Source: Sipunculus nudus (Eukaryota > Annelida > Sipuncula > Golfingiida > Sipunculidae). Taken from it: DNA of 64,000 nt. The notes under the pieces are model-generated. The model was not told the origin of the DNA and made no database searches. It was given only the letters and a program-made list of their open reading frames with translations. The DNA lies in the NCBI GenBank assembly GCA_026874595.1, contig CM049306.1, positions 82,114,142 through 82,178,141 of the forward strand. The letters are read 5' to 3'. Both the position numbers and the translations under genes were made by a program. How positions within the stretch are numbered: position 1 is the first letter of the stretch; each line of letters starts with the position of its first letter. This document shows positions 23,161 through 34,724 of the stretch, piece by piece.

Positions 23161-24755
23161 AGAGATTTAAATAGAAGGACGATTGGGTAGCTATGGGCGT
23201 GGAGCCAGTCTATTATATATGACGTTTGCAAGTGTTACATAGCAATGATGATAAAAAGAGTTCAGAGAGTCAAAATTTGTCAATGAAATGGGCATTAAAT
23301 GCATGATTTAAAGAGGATATAATTGTCAATAATCCTTTTAATAATTGATTGATAAAACGAGGAGCGGTCCCCTATTTACGGGCACTGGTAGGACCGGTAC
23401 GTTTTGTTCGTAATTTAGAAATGACCTAAATATAAATATCTTCATAGAGAGAGGTTTCTCTGAATTATTTTATTGATTAATGGGTTGTTTTAATTAATTG
23501 TTTAATAATGGATTAATTGATTATTGACTCCCACATGCGTTTGAACTTCCACAAAACAAAAAAGAGTCACTCTAAATAAATAGTCTGTCAATTGACAGTA
23601 AGTGTTTTCACTGCTTTTAGTCTCCACTAAAACACTCTTAAACACGGTCAGTTTAGTGCATATATATTTCTAAGAATTGATTCAAGAATTTAATGATTCA
23701 ACATTCAGTTTTTTCCCTCTGATGTATTAATAACTGTAAACTTGTGAAAATATAAGAACACCAAAATGTGATGTAGAAAATGTGACTGTCTGATGCTCAA
23801 ATCAGCTTAGTCAGTAAAGAGGAATCATTTACTGTAGAGGATTTTGGGATTTGTGGTTAAGGCATTGGATAGGGGAACTCACACTAAGTTGTGTACATTG
23901 AACCACAAGGTAAACAAGGATAGTCAAATTAATCTGCTGTCACATATGTTTTTTTCAAATCACAGCGCCATATATGGGCGCTGTCTTTTATTATTCACGT
24001 AGTAAGATTTCCAGACAAAGGTTAAAAAGTTATTCGGTCTCAATGAAATAATAATTATAATATCGATCTGCATTTTTGCTACCATGGAGAGAATTTGCTA
24101 TATGGCCTCTGACTATTGAACCTGAATACCAGATAACTGAATGCTGTGAGACAATGCCAAGCCTATTAAACATGTGCACTGCATATTATGTGTTTGTCTT
24201 TAATTAAAGATTACGTAAGTGTTTATATATTGGTCTGGCAGTTTGCAAGGATACCACGGTCAGAATAAACAATGCATCCAGAAACTACAAATCGCCTGCC
24301 GGTGCTGCCATCTCTCGGTGAAGAAACGCATCACTTCCCCAAGCCACAACACATGGCATGGGTTATGGCCATATCTTAGACAAGTTTACTTCTTAATCCG
24401 GAATAATGCTTCAGAAATTGCCCTTTTATGAGACAAAAGAGTAAGAAAACGTGGCTTGTGTATTTCTTTCTTCCCCTACAGCAACAAGAATTGGACAAGA
24501 ATTGTAGAAACTGGATTGCACTTTTTTTTCATCGGCCACATAATAAAGATACCCCGACATATGCCTGGATTTGTCTGATAATATGCCAGATATTTATTAA
24601 AACCAAAGGAAGGAGTTTTTTGGGCAAAATCGTTTGCCATAGCTCGCAGGCATCCCCTGTTAATTCATCCATGCAACTATGATAAAAATCAGTTTTATTT
24701 CTTTATTTATTTACTGATTCTCAGGGCCTCTGCAGGGTGCATCCTCCTATATATT
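23161..24755. other. Intergenic, no feature recognised
   Basis: AT-rich sequence downstream of the secreted-protein gene. Short open frames here show no splice context, coding bias or recognisable motif. Confidence 0.55.
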
Positions 24756-24759
24756 GTGG

Positions 24760-24975
24760 ATTTGGGCGTGGTCCAAAGAAAGCGTTAATCCACTCTAGTC
24801 TTTGCCGATACACGTCCCCTTACCACCAAACTCTCTCCGCAGAAACTGCCCTAAGAGTATACTTTGATATTACATTTCAAAACCCCATGGGATTGCCATT
24901 TTGTGTACACACTAAAACCGAGATGTCAAGGGTCGCTTGTCGAAATTATGGGTATATCACTAGCTGATATTAAAA
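24760..24975 (+). repeat. Dispersed repeat family B, copy 2
   Basis: Same block order as 7900-8125: gggcgtggt, tttgccgatacacg, aaactctctccg, gccattttgtgta, tcgaaattatgggta. Same orientation as copy 1, 16.9 kb away. Confidence 0.55.
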
Positions 24976-24979
24976 TGGA

Positions 24980-27590
24980 AGAAAACGCTCTCACCGAAAA
25001 TATGAGAAGGCTAACTATCTTATAGAAACCTGAATATAAGAATTACGAACAAAATCACAAAAGCAGGAGGAACTGACTATATATGTTTATATGTCATGTT
25101 TTCTATACACGGGTATACAGCGAAAAGAAAAGAGATTTTCACTGAAGAGCACGTTTGCGACGTATAAGAATGGAGGAAGTCTTGAGAAAATGGCATGATT
25201 TCTGAGCCTAACATGATTAATTCCCTTACAAACTTTTTATCTTTACTGATATGAATTTCATCGTCATCTCTTGGCTTTAACATATTTATAAAGTTGCAAT
25301 TAGTGATTGGAACAAAGTATGACCCGGATGCAAGGTTTATAAATGGGGGAGGGGGCGCAGAGGGGAAAGGTATTGGAGTGGACAATAGTGTTCCCATAGT
25401 GTAGAAACTTTTCGAAAAGTAAGGGTGTGATGGTGTTACCCGTAGGTTTTAAATCATCATGATACAATATCCGGATCTGTTTGTAGGCATTAAGCACTAA
25501 CTTTTCTATTGTTCCTTTATTAAAGTGACTTATTGATATTCCGATATTGGGATGAGTTGAATACCTACGTGCTACCTGGCGCATAGGTTTTAAAGTAATA
25601 AACTTTTAGAAGTAAATTTGTTAAGGTAAAGAGGGTGGCGCTGTTGGTGATGGATCTGTGTATCAAAAGAGGATCCCGGGAACAATACAATAAGAATTAT
25701 ATGTTAACTTATTATCAAGCCTTTTGTAGTTCAGCGTTTTATGCCCGGTACTAATAGAAAAATTCCATTATATAGGAGATATTAGAGCGAATCTCAACGG
25801 TTTTACGGAGTTTTTACCTTTTTTTATTCCGGGCTTTGTGGCAACCTTCTGCTTCGGTGGCCAACGCCTAAACCACTGCACTATACGTCATTTCCAACGT
25901 TTACATCCCATAATATCCGGGTTAGATGAAAAAGGATAAAAAATGGTACCGTATACGTATTAACGTTCGATTTTTGTATCTCTTTGGTGTAAAAAGATTT
26001 AAAAAAAAACGAGTTAAATTTCGGACTGTCACGTGGTTTGTTACTTTTAAGTAGGTCTATTCCAATATTTCACATCTATCAACTAGAGATAACCCCTTGA
26101 ACCTTTTATAAAAAAAAAATAGACCAGAAAAGGCTGATCCCACCGTGCATACACTGTTCGTTTTGTTTATATCCAAGTGTTTACCTTGTGTGTGTGTGTG
26201 TGGGGGGGGGGGGGGTCCGTCAAAATAATTCAAACACATCCAACATGGACATTAGACGAAACACAGTTTTGGAATTTGGCGTTTTGCATCTGGCGACTTT
26301 TCAATTATCCAACATATGGAAGTAATTAACCCCTTTAGGTTACATGTTTCTTCAGTTAGTCAAGCTTGGCGTATGTACCGTGTTACAAAACAGCGTGTCT
26401 CATACATCCTCCCCAGAAGCGTTATAATAACTTTTTTACAGGAATTTTGTACAGTTTATTAATATTTACGCAGAGTAAGACAAAAATCATAAATTTTACC
26501 AAAAAAAATTAAATGAATAGCTGACTTTAATGTATTGTGATATTTATCTTTTATACGTATAAATACCTTAAAGAAGAATTCTCTTTTTGCATAAAATTCA
26601 GCTGTACCCATGACATGTATTTTTTCATCTTTATTAGTTCATATCCTCTAGTAAACCTTGAAGCTGAAATATTAAGTGGCTTCGATATAATATGTCGTCA
26701 TTTTCAGCGGCTATTCAGCAGCGTTTCAAGTAAGTTTGTATGATTCATGACGTAGCTGATCCCGAGGTGCTGCTGCTGTGTGTTAAAAACAGATTACTTG
26801 CTTTCGACGCACAGACATATAACACCCGTGCATTATTTGACCCGTAAAGCACCTGGGGTCCAAAGAGGTTTGGTGGAGGGATAACTTCTTAGATCTCAAG
26901 CGTTTCGCCACAGCTTCGTATGTGAGTAAAACCTTAACCCAACTGGATTCATCTTCTTTAATTCATATGTAAAATTTAACGTGACACTGCTGCTCAAATA
27001 GCGTCATTGTTTTAAATATTATGATACTACTCTGCAAATGACCTCCAGAAGGGGCGCGACTCCCCCGGAAATGGCATATTATGACGTCATTCCACAGCCG
27101 AAGCAGACGACGACGCAAGCCTGACAAAAGATTACTATCACATACATACAGGGAGGTGGGTCACTGCTCCAAATATGATTCGTCGCTTATCATGCAATCA
27201 TCATTCAAGACACATGTATTCCATCAATGAGTTCAACAAGTAAACGCTGCTTTGAAACGTCAAAGCGCCTCAAATCAGACTCTATTGTCTGGGTTTGGTG
27301 CTGCCATCCACTGAACAATTCAGTAACTAATCCATTCAAAGCCAAAACAACCATTGGCGGAAATAGCTTAACCCCCCCTCCCCCATTAATTTGAAATCGA
27401 TTTCAGATTATCCCTTAGATTTCAGATTAACGCTTCAAAACTAGGGCTGGGTATCGCCGACAAATTTCGTCTTGCAATATATTGATATATGTAGTAGCGT
27501 GCTGCGATACGGATTGTGATATTTTCATTATATTAAATTCATAGAAAATAAGTGTTTCCTATATTATATATATAAACTATTGATATTTAT
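24980..27590. other. Intergenic, with (GT)n-poly-G tract at 26.19 kb
   Basis: No exon recognised. A (GT)n run passes directly into 13 G at about 26186-26215. Otherwise unremarkable AT-rich DNA. Confidence 0.5.
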
Positions 27591-27597
27591 AGTTTTC

Positions 27598-27795
27598 AGC
27601 TAGCGGCCAGGGTTCGAGTCCCGGCGTGACAATGAGAGTAATTTTAATGTCCCGCCCAATATTGGTCTTTTTTTCGTTTTCTCCAGCCCTACACACTACA
27701 GAACGTCACCATCTGAGCCATGGAGAGTGTCTCGTATTAGTATAATAACCAGTTGTACAACCCATGTGAAATAAATATAATATAATAATAATAAG
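27598..27795 (+). mobile_element. tRNA-derived SINE, 5'-truncated, with (ATAATA) tail
   Basis: It starts with an excellent Pol III B-box context (ccagggttcgagtcccggc). A body follows with tctccagccctacacacta and cgtcaccatctgagccatgg, then gtgaaataaatataatataataataa as a microsatellite-like 3' tail. The A-box region is not clear, so the 5' end is truncated or diverged. Confidence 0.6.
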
Positions 27796-28536
27796 TTTAT
27801 ATAATACGCTTATTTTTGACAGTTCGGTACTGGTCATATTAGTATGGGGTTAAGGCCCTTCATCCAAGGAATACAGTTGTATCTTGTTAAACGTAAGCAA
27901 GAATTGAGAATTGGAAACAGGACACAAGGGGAAATATTGTGAGTGTTTTATCATACGGTTTCACATATTTTGGATTCCGTTTCAAACATTTTCATTATGA
28001 TTTTCAAGTTTTTTATGTCTTTTTTTTCATGGTCTCCTTAATCAGCCACCTGATATCCCCACATATAACGAGAACTCTAATAAACTGTATGCAGTCTGCC
28101 TTATTTCTCTTGATGTGCCACAGACAGCTACTGTTTTTTTTTAGTTTTAAGGAAATTAAAAAAAGCTTAATTCAAGTACTTTCAATAACATGAATAATGT
28201 TTGAAAAGTTTCCCGGATTTTAAGCTTGATGGAACCATTAAATAATCATTAAACACACACACACAAACACACACATGAAATAATCAAAAGTAGAGGCAAA
28301 CGTCTAGCATATGGCCATATTAGGCCATAATCTCCATTTCAAGTATTTCAAGTGGAAAGTAAGAGCCAACATGCATAACTTGTTCAACTTTTGGCAATTT
28401 TCAGGCCCAACTGTAGTTGGAATTTTCATATCTTGACAATAAAATTTGTTTTGTAATAAATATTCATAATATTTATTAAGAAGCATCGGCGAATGATTTA
28501 ACAATGACTTCATTGTCTCTTCAAGCACACTCATTC

Positions 28537-28814
28537 GGCCAAAAAAAAGAAATGGTTCTCAGGCACCGCCCGCGTCAATTTTAACCCCCCACATCAAAAA
28601 ATTTGATTTTGAATTTCATCTTTCAGGAAGATAAAATAATACAGTTTTGATAAGATTTCCTTGTTATGTAGTGCTTTTACCTGTTTAGCAAAAAAAATTC
28701 TGCTTTTCCTTGATCATATGATATTTTTATCGAAACATGCAAAAAAAAAGGTAAAAAAATCGCCCGCCCGCACTGATATTTTAGAGTATCTGAGAACCAT
28801 ACCTTTTTTTGGCC
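28537..28814 (-). mobile_element. MITE family A, copy 3 (inverted orientation)
   Basis: A 278-bp copy with GGCC at both outer ends, opposite in orientation to the other four: the end with gcccgcgtcaattttaac comes first. Left end AATGGTTCTCAGGCACCG; right end GAGAACCATACCTTTTTTTGG. Shorter than copies 1, 2 and 4 because the ctgtccgag... segment is missing. It lies about 1 kb 3' of the receptor gene. Confidence 0.78.
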
Positions 28815-29383
28815 TTAGACATTATAGAGGAGCTAAAAACTAGTCACTTTGTGTTCTTTTCCCTTCCTCCAATATGTTGTTAGCGTCACCTATTGATCAA
28901 AAGATGTACTAATCGGTAAAATGCTGAGGTTCTTTTCAACTTTAAAAGACCCAGAATGTTAATTTCTACTTTCGAATAAAAGGATAATCTCAATTCTTAA
29001 TTAGCTGTCAATCAACAGCTGGCGTCACAGCTTGTTTTCTTCACGACAGTAAACGGAACTCTCCTTGACGACGATGAATTGCTGTAGATTCTTTCACTGC
29101 TTTCATCTCATACAATATCTGCACCAGTGACAAGTAACGTAACACAAGGCGAATGTTCTCCAGTCTAATATCTAAAGTAAAGGTAAAATCAGCTTCGCTT
29201 ATCACAGACATCATTCTCTATGGCTAATAAAACATAGCATTTATTAATAGCAGCCTATTCTAAAGACCAGTGCTGCTGAAACAGATAAGGTCACATTGTT
29301 CGTTTGCTCTAAATAACAAACTCTAACTAAATATCTTATCATCGCAAGCGCTAGTCGTATTAAAAACAACTATATAGAAGAGA

Positions 29384-29386
<3 letters not shown>

Positions 29387-29436
<50 letters not shown>
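29387..29436. repeat. (TA)n microsatellite 3' of the receptor gene
   Basis: Pure TA repeat of about 50 bp, directly before a small inverted-repeat element. Confidence 0.95.
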
Positions 29437-29438
<2 letters not shown>

Positions 29439-29445
29439 TACATAT

Positions 29446-29578
29446 AGTAAAACCCCGTTTGAAAAGATGTAATTCGAAACCCCCAAAAGTGATCGTGTTT
29501 GCCATTTGATCCACGTTTGTCATTAACAGGTGTTCCTCACCGACAGATTATCTGGGAGTTCGAGTTAGGGTTTTACTG
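29446..29578. mobile_element. Short MITE with AGTAAAACCC ends (pogo/Tigger-like)
   Basis: The left end reads AGTAAAACCCCGTTTG and the right end, on the other strand, CAGTAAAACCCTAACTCG, giving inverted termini on a 133-bp element between TA-rich flanks. The cagtaaaacc(t/c) terminus and TA flanks recall pogo/Tigger-type miniature elements. No coding capacity. Confidence 0.5.
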
Positions 29579-29796
29579 TTTATATATATAATATGTAATT
29601 TCTGAACTACATACGATTTCCTAATCGAGGGAAAAAAAATTATAAATCTTGCCAATAGCAATGTGACTTCAACAATACGCCATAGCAAGTAATATAAATA
29701 GGTGGCTTTAATGTACATTCGCATAATGCTCCAAACAAATCTGTGCAGAACAAATAAACGCTTGAAGGTACTGTCTTAGACCGTCCTGTCGGTTTC

Positions 29797-30921
29797 CTAT
29801 ACATTATGAGTGGAGGAGACAGATGTTGCAAGTGTATGCATGGACTCGTTCCTGTCCACGTGTTGGCGACAGCGATAGCACAAGATTGTCCGCTTGATGG
29901 CCTTTCTGAAGTGTCGGTTAAACGAGTAGTACAAGAATGGGTTGAGGGTAGAGTTTATATATCCCAGCCATAGCGCCACCGCCCAGGCATTGTAGGGAAG
30001 GCGGTAACGGATGAACGGATCCGTCAAGTTCAAGATAAAAAACGGGCACCAGCACACACAAAAACATCCCATAATAATGCTGAGAGTCTTAAAAGCTTTC
30101 GTTTCGTGTTTCATGCTTTTCACCGAGCGATTCCCGTACACCGCCGCCTCAAGGCTCCGGATTTGCACCGCTTGTTTCTTGGCCTCCATGTAAATCCTCG
30201 TATTCAGTATGAACATAAATATGGTCGGAACATAGAACGCTACTGAGGAACAGATGATAGCGAAGGGGATATTGACCATGAAGACACAAGCCCTGCCATC
30301 TGGCGGCATGCGGCAATCTATGTGTTGTTTTATTCCAATTTGGTTCCATTCGTTCATAATTGGCAGCCACGAGATAAAAATTGGGACTACCCAGCAAGCC
30401 GCGATGAACCCAAGCACCATTTTCTTTGTGACGCGCTCATGGTAAAAGGGACGGCAGATAGCGAAGTAGCGATCCATGGCGACGCATGACAGATGTAAAA
30501 TGGAGGTTGTGGTCAGCATGACATCCATACATGTGGTTATCTTACACATGATATGTCCAAGGTCCCAAGTGTGATTCGTCCAGAGATTATAAACTCCAAA
30601 CGGCATGACCAATAGTGCTACCAAAGAGTCCGCCACGGCTAGCGACATCACAAAATAGTTGGTAAACGTTTGAAGTTGTCGGAAAGTCAAGATTGATATG
30701 ATGATAATGGCATTGCCGCTGACGGTTAGTACAATGATAATGAGTAAAAACAGGACTAGAAAAACCCTTGATACAAGGCCGTACTCAGGTGGCGGCGAGC
30801 CGCTCTCCAGACACACGGGTCCGGCGCTGCTGTTCAGGTCACTCGGTGTGAAGGTCATACTTGATGTCCAGCCTTCACTTTGGTTCCAGAACCTGTACAC
30901 GGGGTCGGTGTGATCAGCCAT
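29797..30921 (-). CDS. HTR4-like: Serotonin 5-HT4-like G protein-coupled receptor
   Basis: A complete 374-residue class A amine receptor on one uninterrupted exon. Visible landmarks: extracellular N-terminus with sequons at N13 and N30; TM1 about 51-76 with SGNAI; TM2 with LAVAD (95-99); TM3 Cys126 and the amine-binding Asp133 in MDVMLTTTS; DRY at 150-152; TM4 about 168-188; second-loop Cys212, probable disulfide partner of Cys126; TM5 about 217-239; TM6 with CWCPFF (290-295); TM7 with NPFLY (327-331); possible palmitoylation Cys348 and Cys351; short tail ending THNV. The TM4 to second-loop stretch (VVPIFISWLPIM, then CVFMVN before TM5) and MGCFCVCW in TM6 match what I know of 5-HT4 receptors better than 5-HT1/2/6/7, dopamine, octopamine or histamine H2 receptors. 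The family binds serotonin at the plasma membrane and usually couples through Gs to cAMP. Ligand and coupling are inferred. An alternative C-terminus by splicing cannot be excluded. Confidence 0.9.
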   Translation of the reverse strand: MADHTDPVYRFWNQSEGWTSSMTFTPSDLNSSAGPVCLESGSPPPEYGLVSRVFLVLFLLIIIVLTVSGNAIIIISILTFRQLQTFTNYFVMSLAVADSLVALLVMPFGVYNLWTNHTWDLGHIMCKITTCMDVMLTTTSILHLSCVAMDRYFAICRPFYHERVTKKMVLGFIAACWVVPIFISWLPIMNEWNQIGIKQHIDCRMPPDGRACVFMVNIPFAIICSSVAFYVPTIFMFILNTRIYMEAKKQAVQIRSLEAAVYGNRSVKSMKHETKAFKTLSIIMGCFCVCWCPFFILNLTDPFIRYRLPYNAWAVALWLGYINSTLNPFLYYSFNRHFRKAIKRTILCYRCRQHVDRNESMHTLATSVSSTHNV

Positions 30922-30961
30922 TGAGAACCATGTTCCCGTGGCCCCAATCTCCTCTCCTCCT
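30922..30961 (-). other. Splice acceptor and short 5' leader of the 5-HT4-like receptor exon
   Basis: On the - strand the sequence ttcttctcattgcag precedes the receptor exon. It has a good polypyrimidine tract, with the AG at 30961-30960. The exon would begin 38 bases before the ATG, and those 38 bases contain no stop in frame with the receptor (reading back G-E-E-I-G-A-T-G-T-W-F-S before the Met). Either they are 5' untranslated leader joined to an upstream exon, or the protein begins further upstream in another exon. The given Met is the first in-frame Met of the exon and gives a normal-length N-terminus. Confidence 0.55.
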
Positions 30962-31138
30962 GCAATGAGAAGAAAAAAAAGTGAAAGTTAATATGTACGG
31001 CCTCATAGGTAAATTGATTGATAGGTGGAGTTGTTGGTGCCGGCGTCATCATCCTGCACAGATTTCCAGCACCTGTAGGGAGTGCTAGCTCATGGTACGA
31101 TTCACCTGGTTTTTATGTTTGCTTGATGCCGGAGTCAC

Positions 31139-32580
31139 GTGCAACGGACCCATTCAGTCTTAATGACTGTACCAGGTTACTATAGGCAGAAGCTTGTGCT
31201 TGTCTTTCTTTCTCCCCCAGGCCCGCATTCCAACCTCCCTCCCCGTATTTTATCTTTCTGTGTCTGCATATCCCTAAATCTCCGGGATTCTACCCCTTGT
31301 GGACGACTTCCACAACGCGCTCTTTGCGAGGTCGGTTACTGTGTCAGCGGGGTTACCCTGTAATTACCTGCTTTTGATCTAATTGTTGTGAAATGTTAGC
31401 CACCCACGACGGAGAGGTATGCCGGACTGGCCTCAGATCTGTTTTAACTCTGCTGATCTCCAACAGATGGATGCGAAATTTTATCATTGTGATATGGTTG
31501 AGAGTATAAATCTTTTGTGAAATACTTGCCTTAATCGACAACATCTTTCTCGTTCAATAAACCTGGTTAATATTATTCCTCACACACTAAGGTGCTCTGT
31601 TTGTCTGTCTGTCTGTTTCTCTCTCCATTGTATTTATACCTAACATATATCTTAACAGCACTCTTTTTTTTAACACAGCATGTGAACTGCGTGTAATGAG
31701 CTGCAGTGTTCGGAACAAATGAACTAGAACTGTGGATTTTTCCAAGTAAACTCAGATACAAACCAGAGGTTTCATTCTTTTTACTTTTACCAACAAAACA
31801 CACGTATGATCTTTCTCGTCGATACACCAGACCCGAACACTCACTGCCAGATTTCGTCGACAGGTGTCCCGGGTGTGACAGAATGGTATGTTATATTGAT
31901 AATATGATACTACCAAATATCCGCTAAATCTATCAAAATCCTATCATAAAATGTCATAGGTTTAGACAGATGGCAGACAGAAATATTAGGTAAAAAAAAT
32001 GTTTCATAGGCCCTTGGACTACATAAAACCCACGTAAACTGAATCTGTATTACACACAGAGACGGAGAGAACAGACCAATAAATATAAAACTGACAGGAA
32101 TAACCGATATTCAGTTCTTGGATGAGGAAGCAAATGTATTTGGTTTATGGAAATAAACATACTCTATACTTGTTGCTATTAGAAAGGGTTATTCGCCTTG
32201 TTATTTGTAAATGTTTACATACCGATATATGTATACCCTAAATTCCTGCTTATATCTAGCAGGACGTATATTTTACAAAGCTTATATAAATATAGACGGT
32301 ACTAGACACTAAAGTACATTTACTAAGTAGATAGAATATAACAAAGTGGAAAGAATTATGAAAATATTACCCAGATATTTATGAGATACCCGCTGAACAC
32401 CATCGGTTTAAATCCCACTAGACTCGCCCACACGTTGGAACGTTATAAAGCAGCTTGTAATAAGCTTACGCTTGTGAGAAAGCGTTTGACAGGGTAGATA
32501 TAAATGGGATTGATGCAAGATATCAGTACTTCTATCCTCTCTACGTTATCCCCCTCTCGCTTTCTTCTCGCCTAACTTTC
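31139..32580. other. Non-coding DNA upstream of the receptor exon
   Basis: It presumably belongs to the first intron or upstream region of the receptor gene (- strand), but no upstream exon could be recognised. A block at 31815-31905 (gtcgatacaccagacccgaacactcac ... ggtgtgacagaatgg) resembles 56825-56925 on the same strand (gtcgatatcacggacccggacactcag ... ggtgtgacgggaaagg). This suggests one more dispersed repeat. Confidence 0.4.
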
Positions 32581-32596
32581 ACTTTTTATCTTCCAG

Positions 32597-32659
32597 GCAG
32601 CTGCGGCCGCCATCACACTTGACAGGAAAAAAGTGTGGAAAGAAATGGCTGTTGAATAA
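32597..32659 (+). CDS. Possible short terminal exon of an unidentified + strand gene
   Basis: A strong pyrimidine tract (tctcgctttcttctcgccta...ttatcttccag) ends with AG at 32595-32596. It is followed by a GC-richer 20-codon frame (AAAAAITLDRKKVWKEMAVE) closed by TAA at 32657. The composition contrasts with the flanks. No matching upstream exon was found and the receptor gene is on the opposite strand, so this may be chance. Confidence 0.2.
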   Translation, partial: AAAAAITLDRKKVWKEMAVE

Positions 32660-34488
32660 TAGACTTGTCCCCTGCTCTCATCAAGAAGACTTTTTCTCTT
32701 CTCCAAATTGGTCCGTACATGATGAATTAAATACTAGAGTGCTTCATGCTGGGTGTTAACTGTGTGAAGGAGGTGAGGAGTGGAGAGAGAGGGGAAAGAC
32801 GGGATGGGTAATTGATGACGTCACACAGACAGCTACATTCTTACGATGTCCGCTGTAATAGGCTGACGGGAAAACTTAAGTCACTTCATCGCAGCATCAA
32901 CTGTCTTGTGTGACAATCAATGTGTCGGTTTCATTGTGTCTGTCTTTGTAAATGACTGCTCCCTGTCTCTAATCAGGAGCAACACTGATGGTTTGTTCAG
33001 CACCGTATTATGGTGAGCGGATTGAACACTGCACTGGGGGGATTACAAATTATGTTACTTTGAATAGATTTCCCGACACGATGGGTTACGTCTTTCCGAG
33101 TCGACACCACGGACTCGCTTATTTTCTTAACTAGGGAGAGACACTTATTTTAGAGCTAACCCAATTCGCATGGGATAAAAGAAAAATATTGACTGCCTTT
33201 AGTGTTTTGCGAGTTCATTGGGTACTTATTCGCCAGAGCATGCGACAGGTAAATCAAACTACGGCTCTCTTACGAAACCCCCAGAACATTCCGTTAAAAC
33301 TCCTTTGATTTACAAATATGTTTATGTATCTACCAGAACTGAAAGTGCGTGGGTTGTTGTGTTTTTAGCGTATCTGTCTTTTATGAATAAATTAATATTC
33401 ATTTTAAGCGTTGCTAGCTATATTTTCTGCTTATCCAAATAATATACATAAATATCACCAGCATATATACAAGAAAACAGAGCGTACAGTATATTATAAG
33501 AAAACAAAGTTATGTTGCATAATGACTTAAAATGATGCAATCTACTATCCCCATGGACAGACTGTTATTTTTATAATATATTTTTCCTCGTGAGTATCGT
33601 TAGTTGTGGATTTGTCAGTATTCCATCCTTAAATGTCATCTATTACAAGCATAACATACTTCATGCAGTAAATAAAATAATCATAAAAAAATAAAAAAGA
33701 CTTCGATTAAAAGATGTTTCATCATGAATACTTTGCCCTCCATAAATTTAAACTGAATTTGCTACCCTATATTACGCCTTCGCGGGTTCGAATCAATTCA
33801 TTTTGATACAGTAAATGCAGCATACATCTCCTAATTTTACAAGACAAAACGACCACAAAATCTTTATGTGAAAGAGAACTACAAAACTCTGTATCACGGG
33901 AAGTGACTCTGTGGTTACATATGTACCTTCATTATGTCTGTTGTTGTAACAATCAATAAAATGTCATACATGGATCATTTGTCATTTTTTTCATCAAAAG
34001 GACCTGCACACTGTTTTGTACTCGTGTGTATGCGCAGCTATCTCTTGTTTCCTTCGGTAAGGAGGTTATGTGTTCACCCTGTCTATTTGTCGTTTGGTTG
34101 GATTATTAGCAAGATTACGTGAGTTTAAAGGCTGGGACATGAGCCCGGGGAGACTTTATTAGCTTTTCGTACGGACCAAGGTAAGGGGGTTGATACAGTA
34201 TAAAGGAACGATTTTACCTTGGCGGAGGTATGCGCTCCACTTATACCTCTCTAAATTCAGAAAGCGACTTATCCCGTCTCAATTTTATTCCTTTTTTTTC
34301 GTAGGATCCTATATAAAGTACTAGTGTTACTCATTTATCTATTCATAAATACTTCCATGGCGTGTTAGGTGGCAATGGATAAAGATTAAAAATCCATAAA
34401 ATAAGAATGATATGTTATTAGTAAACTTTCTGGATTTCAGGTTTGTTTTATATTCACGGGGCTCTGAATGAACCAGGAGCCAAACCCT

Positions 34489-34612
34489 GTCGTTGAACGA
34501 GTCGCTGAGGTTCGAGTGAGCTTTCACCATTATGCCATTGAGGCAATGGTGGGGTTCAAACCGGGGACTTTCATCTTATATGTCCAACGCTTTAACCATT
34601 AGGCTACGTCCT
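34489..34612 (-). mobile_element. SINE head made of two tRNA-like units
   Basis: On the - strand, TAGCCTAATGGTTAAAGC (A-box-like) is followed at tRNA spacing by CCCCGGTTTGAACCCC (B-box-like). Directly after comes a second pair, TGGCATAATGGTGAAAGCTC and CACTCGAACCTC. The acceptor stems do not pair, so these are not working tRNA genes. Two tRNA-like units in tandem suggest a dimeric SINE. A (TA)n tract (34652-34724) lies just 5' of it on that strand. Confidence 0.55.
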
Positions 34613-34649
34613 ATCCTAGTCTGCTGTATATAACATATTAGGCGAATTG

Positions 34650-34651
<2 letters not shown>

Positions 34652-34718
<67 letters not shown>

Positions 34719-34724
34719 TATATA
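34652..34724. repeat. (TA)n microsatellite
   Basis: About 70 bp of TA repeats with one tacata interruption. Confidence 0.95.

Noticed and set aside
27442-27691. hAT-like element with TAGGGCTGG ends
   Set aside because: tagggctggg at 27442 and ccagcccta at 27683 could be inverted ends. However, the right motif sits inside a SINE body that continues to a microsatellite tail at 27795, and the 8-bp flanks match poorly.
30149-30445. Open frames antisense or out of frame within the receptor
   Set aside because: Shadows of the conserved receptor coding sequence.
34540-34612. tRNA gene candidate, with similar ones at 50.9 and 52.8 kb
   Set aside because: A and B boxes are present, but acceptor stems do not pair and anticodon arms are poor; tRNA-derived SINE heads fit better.
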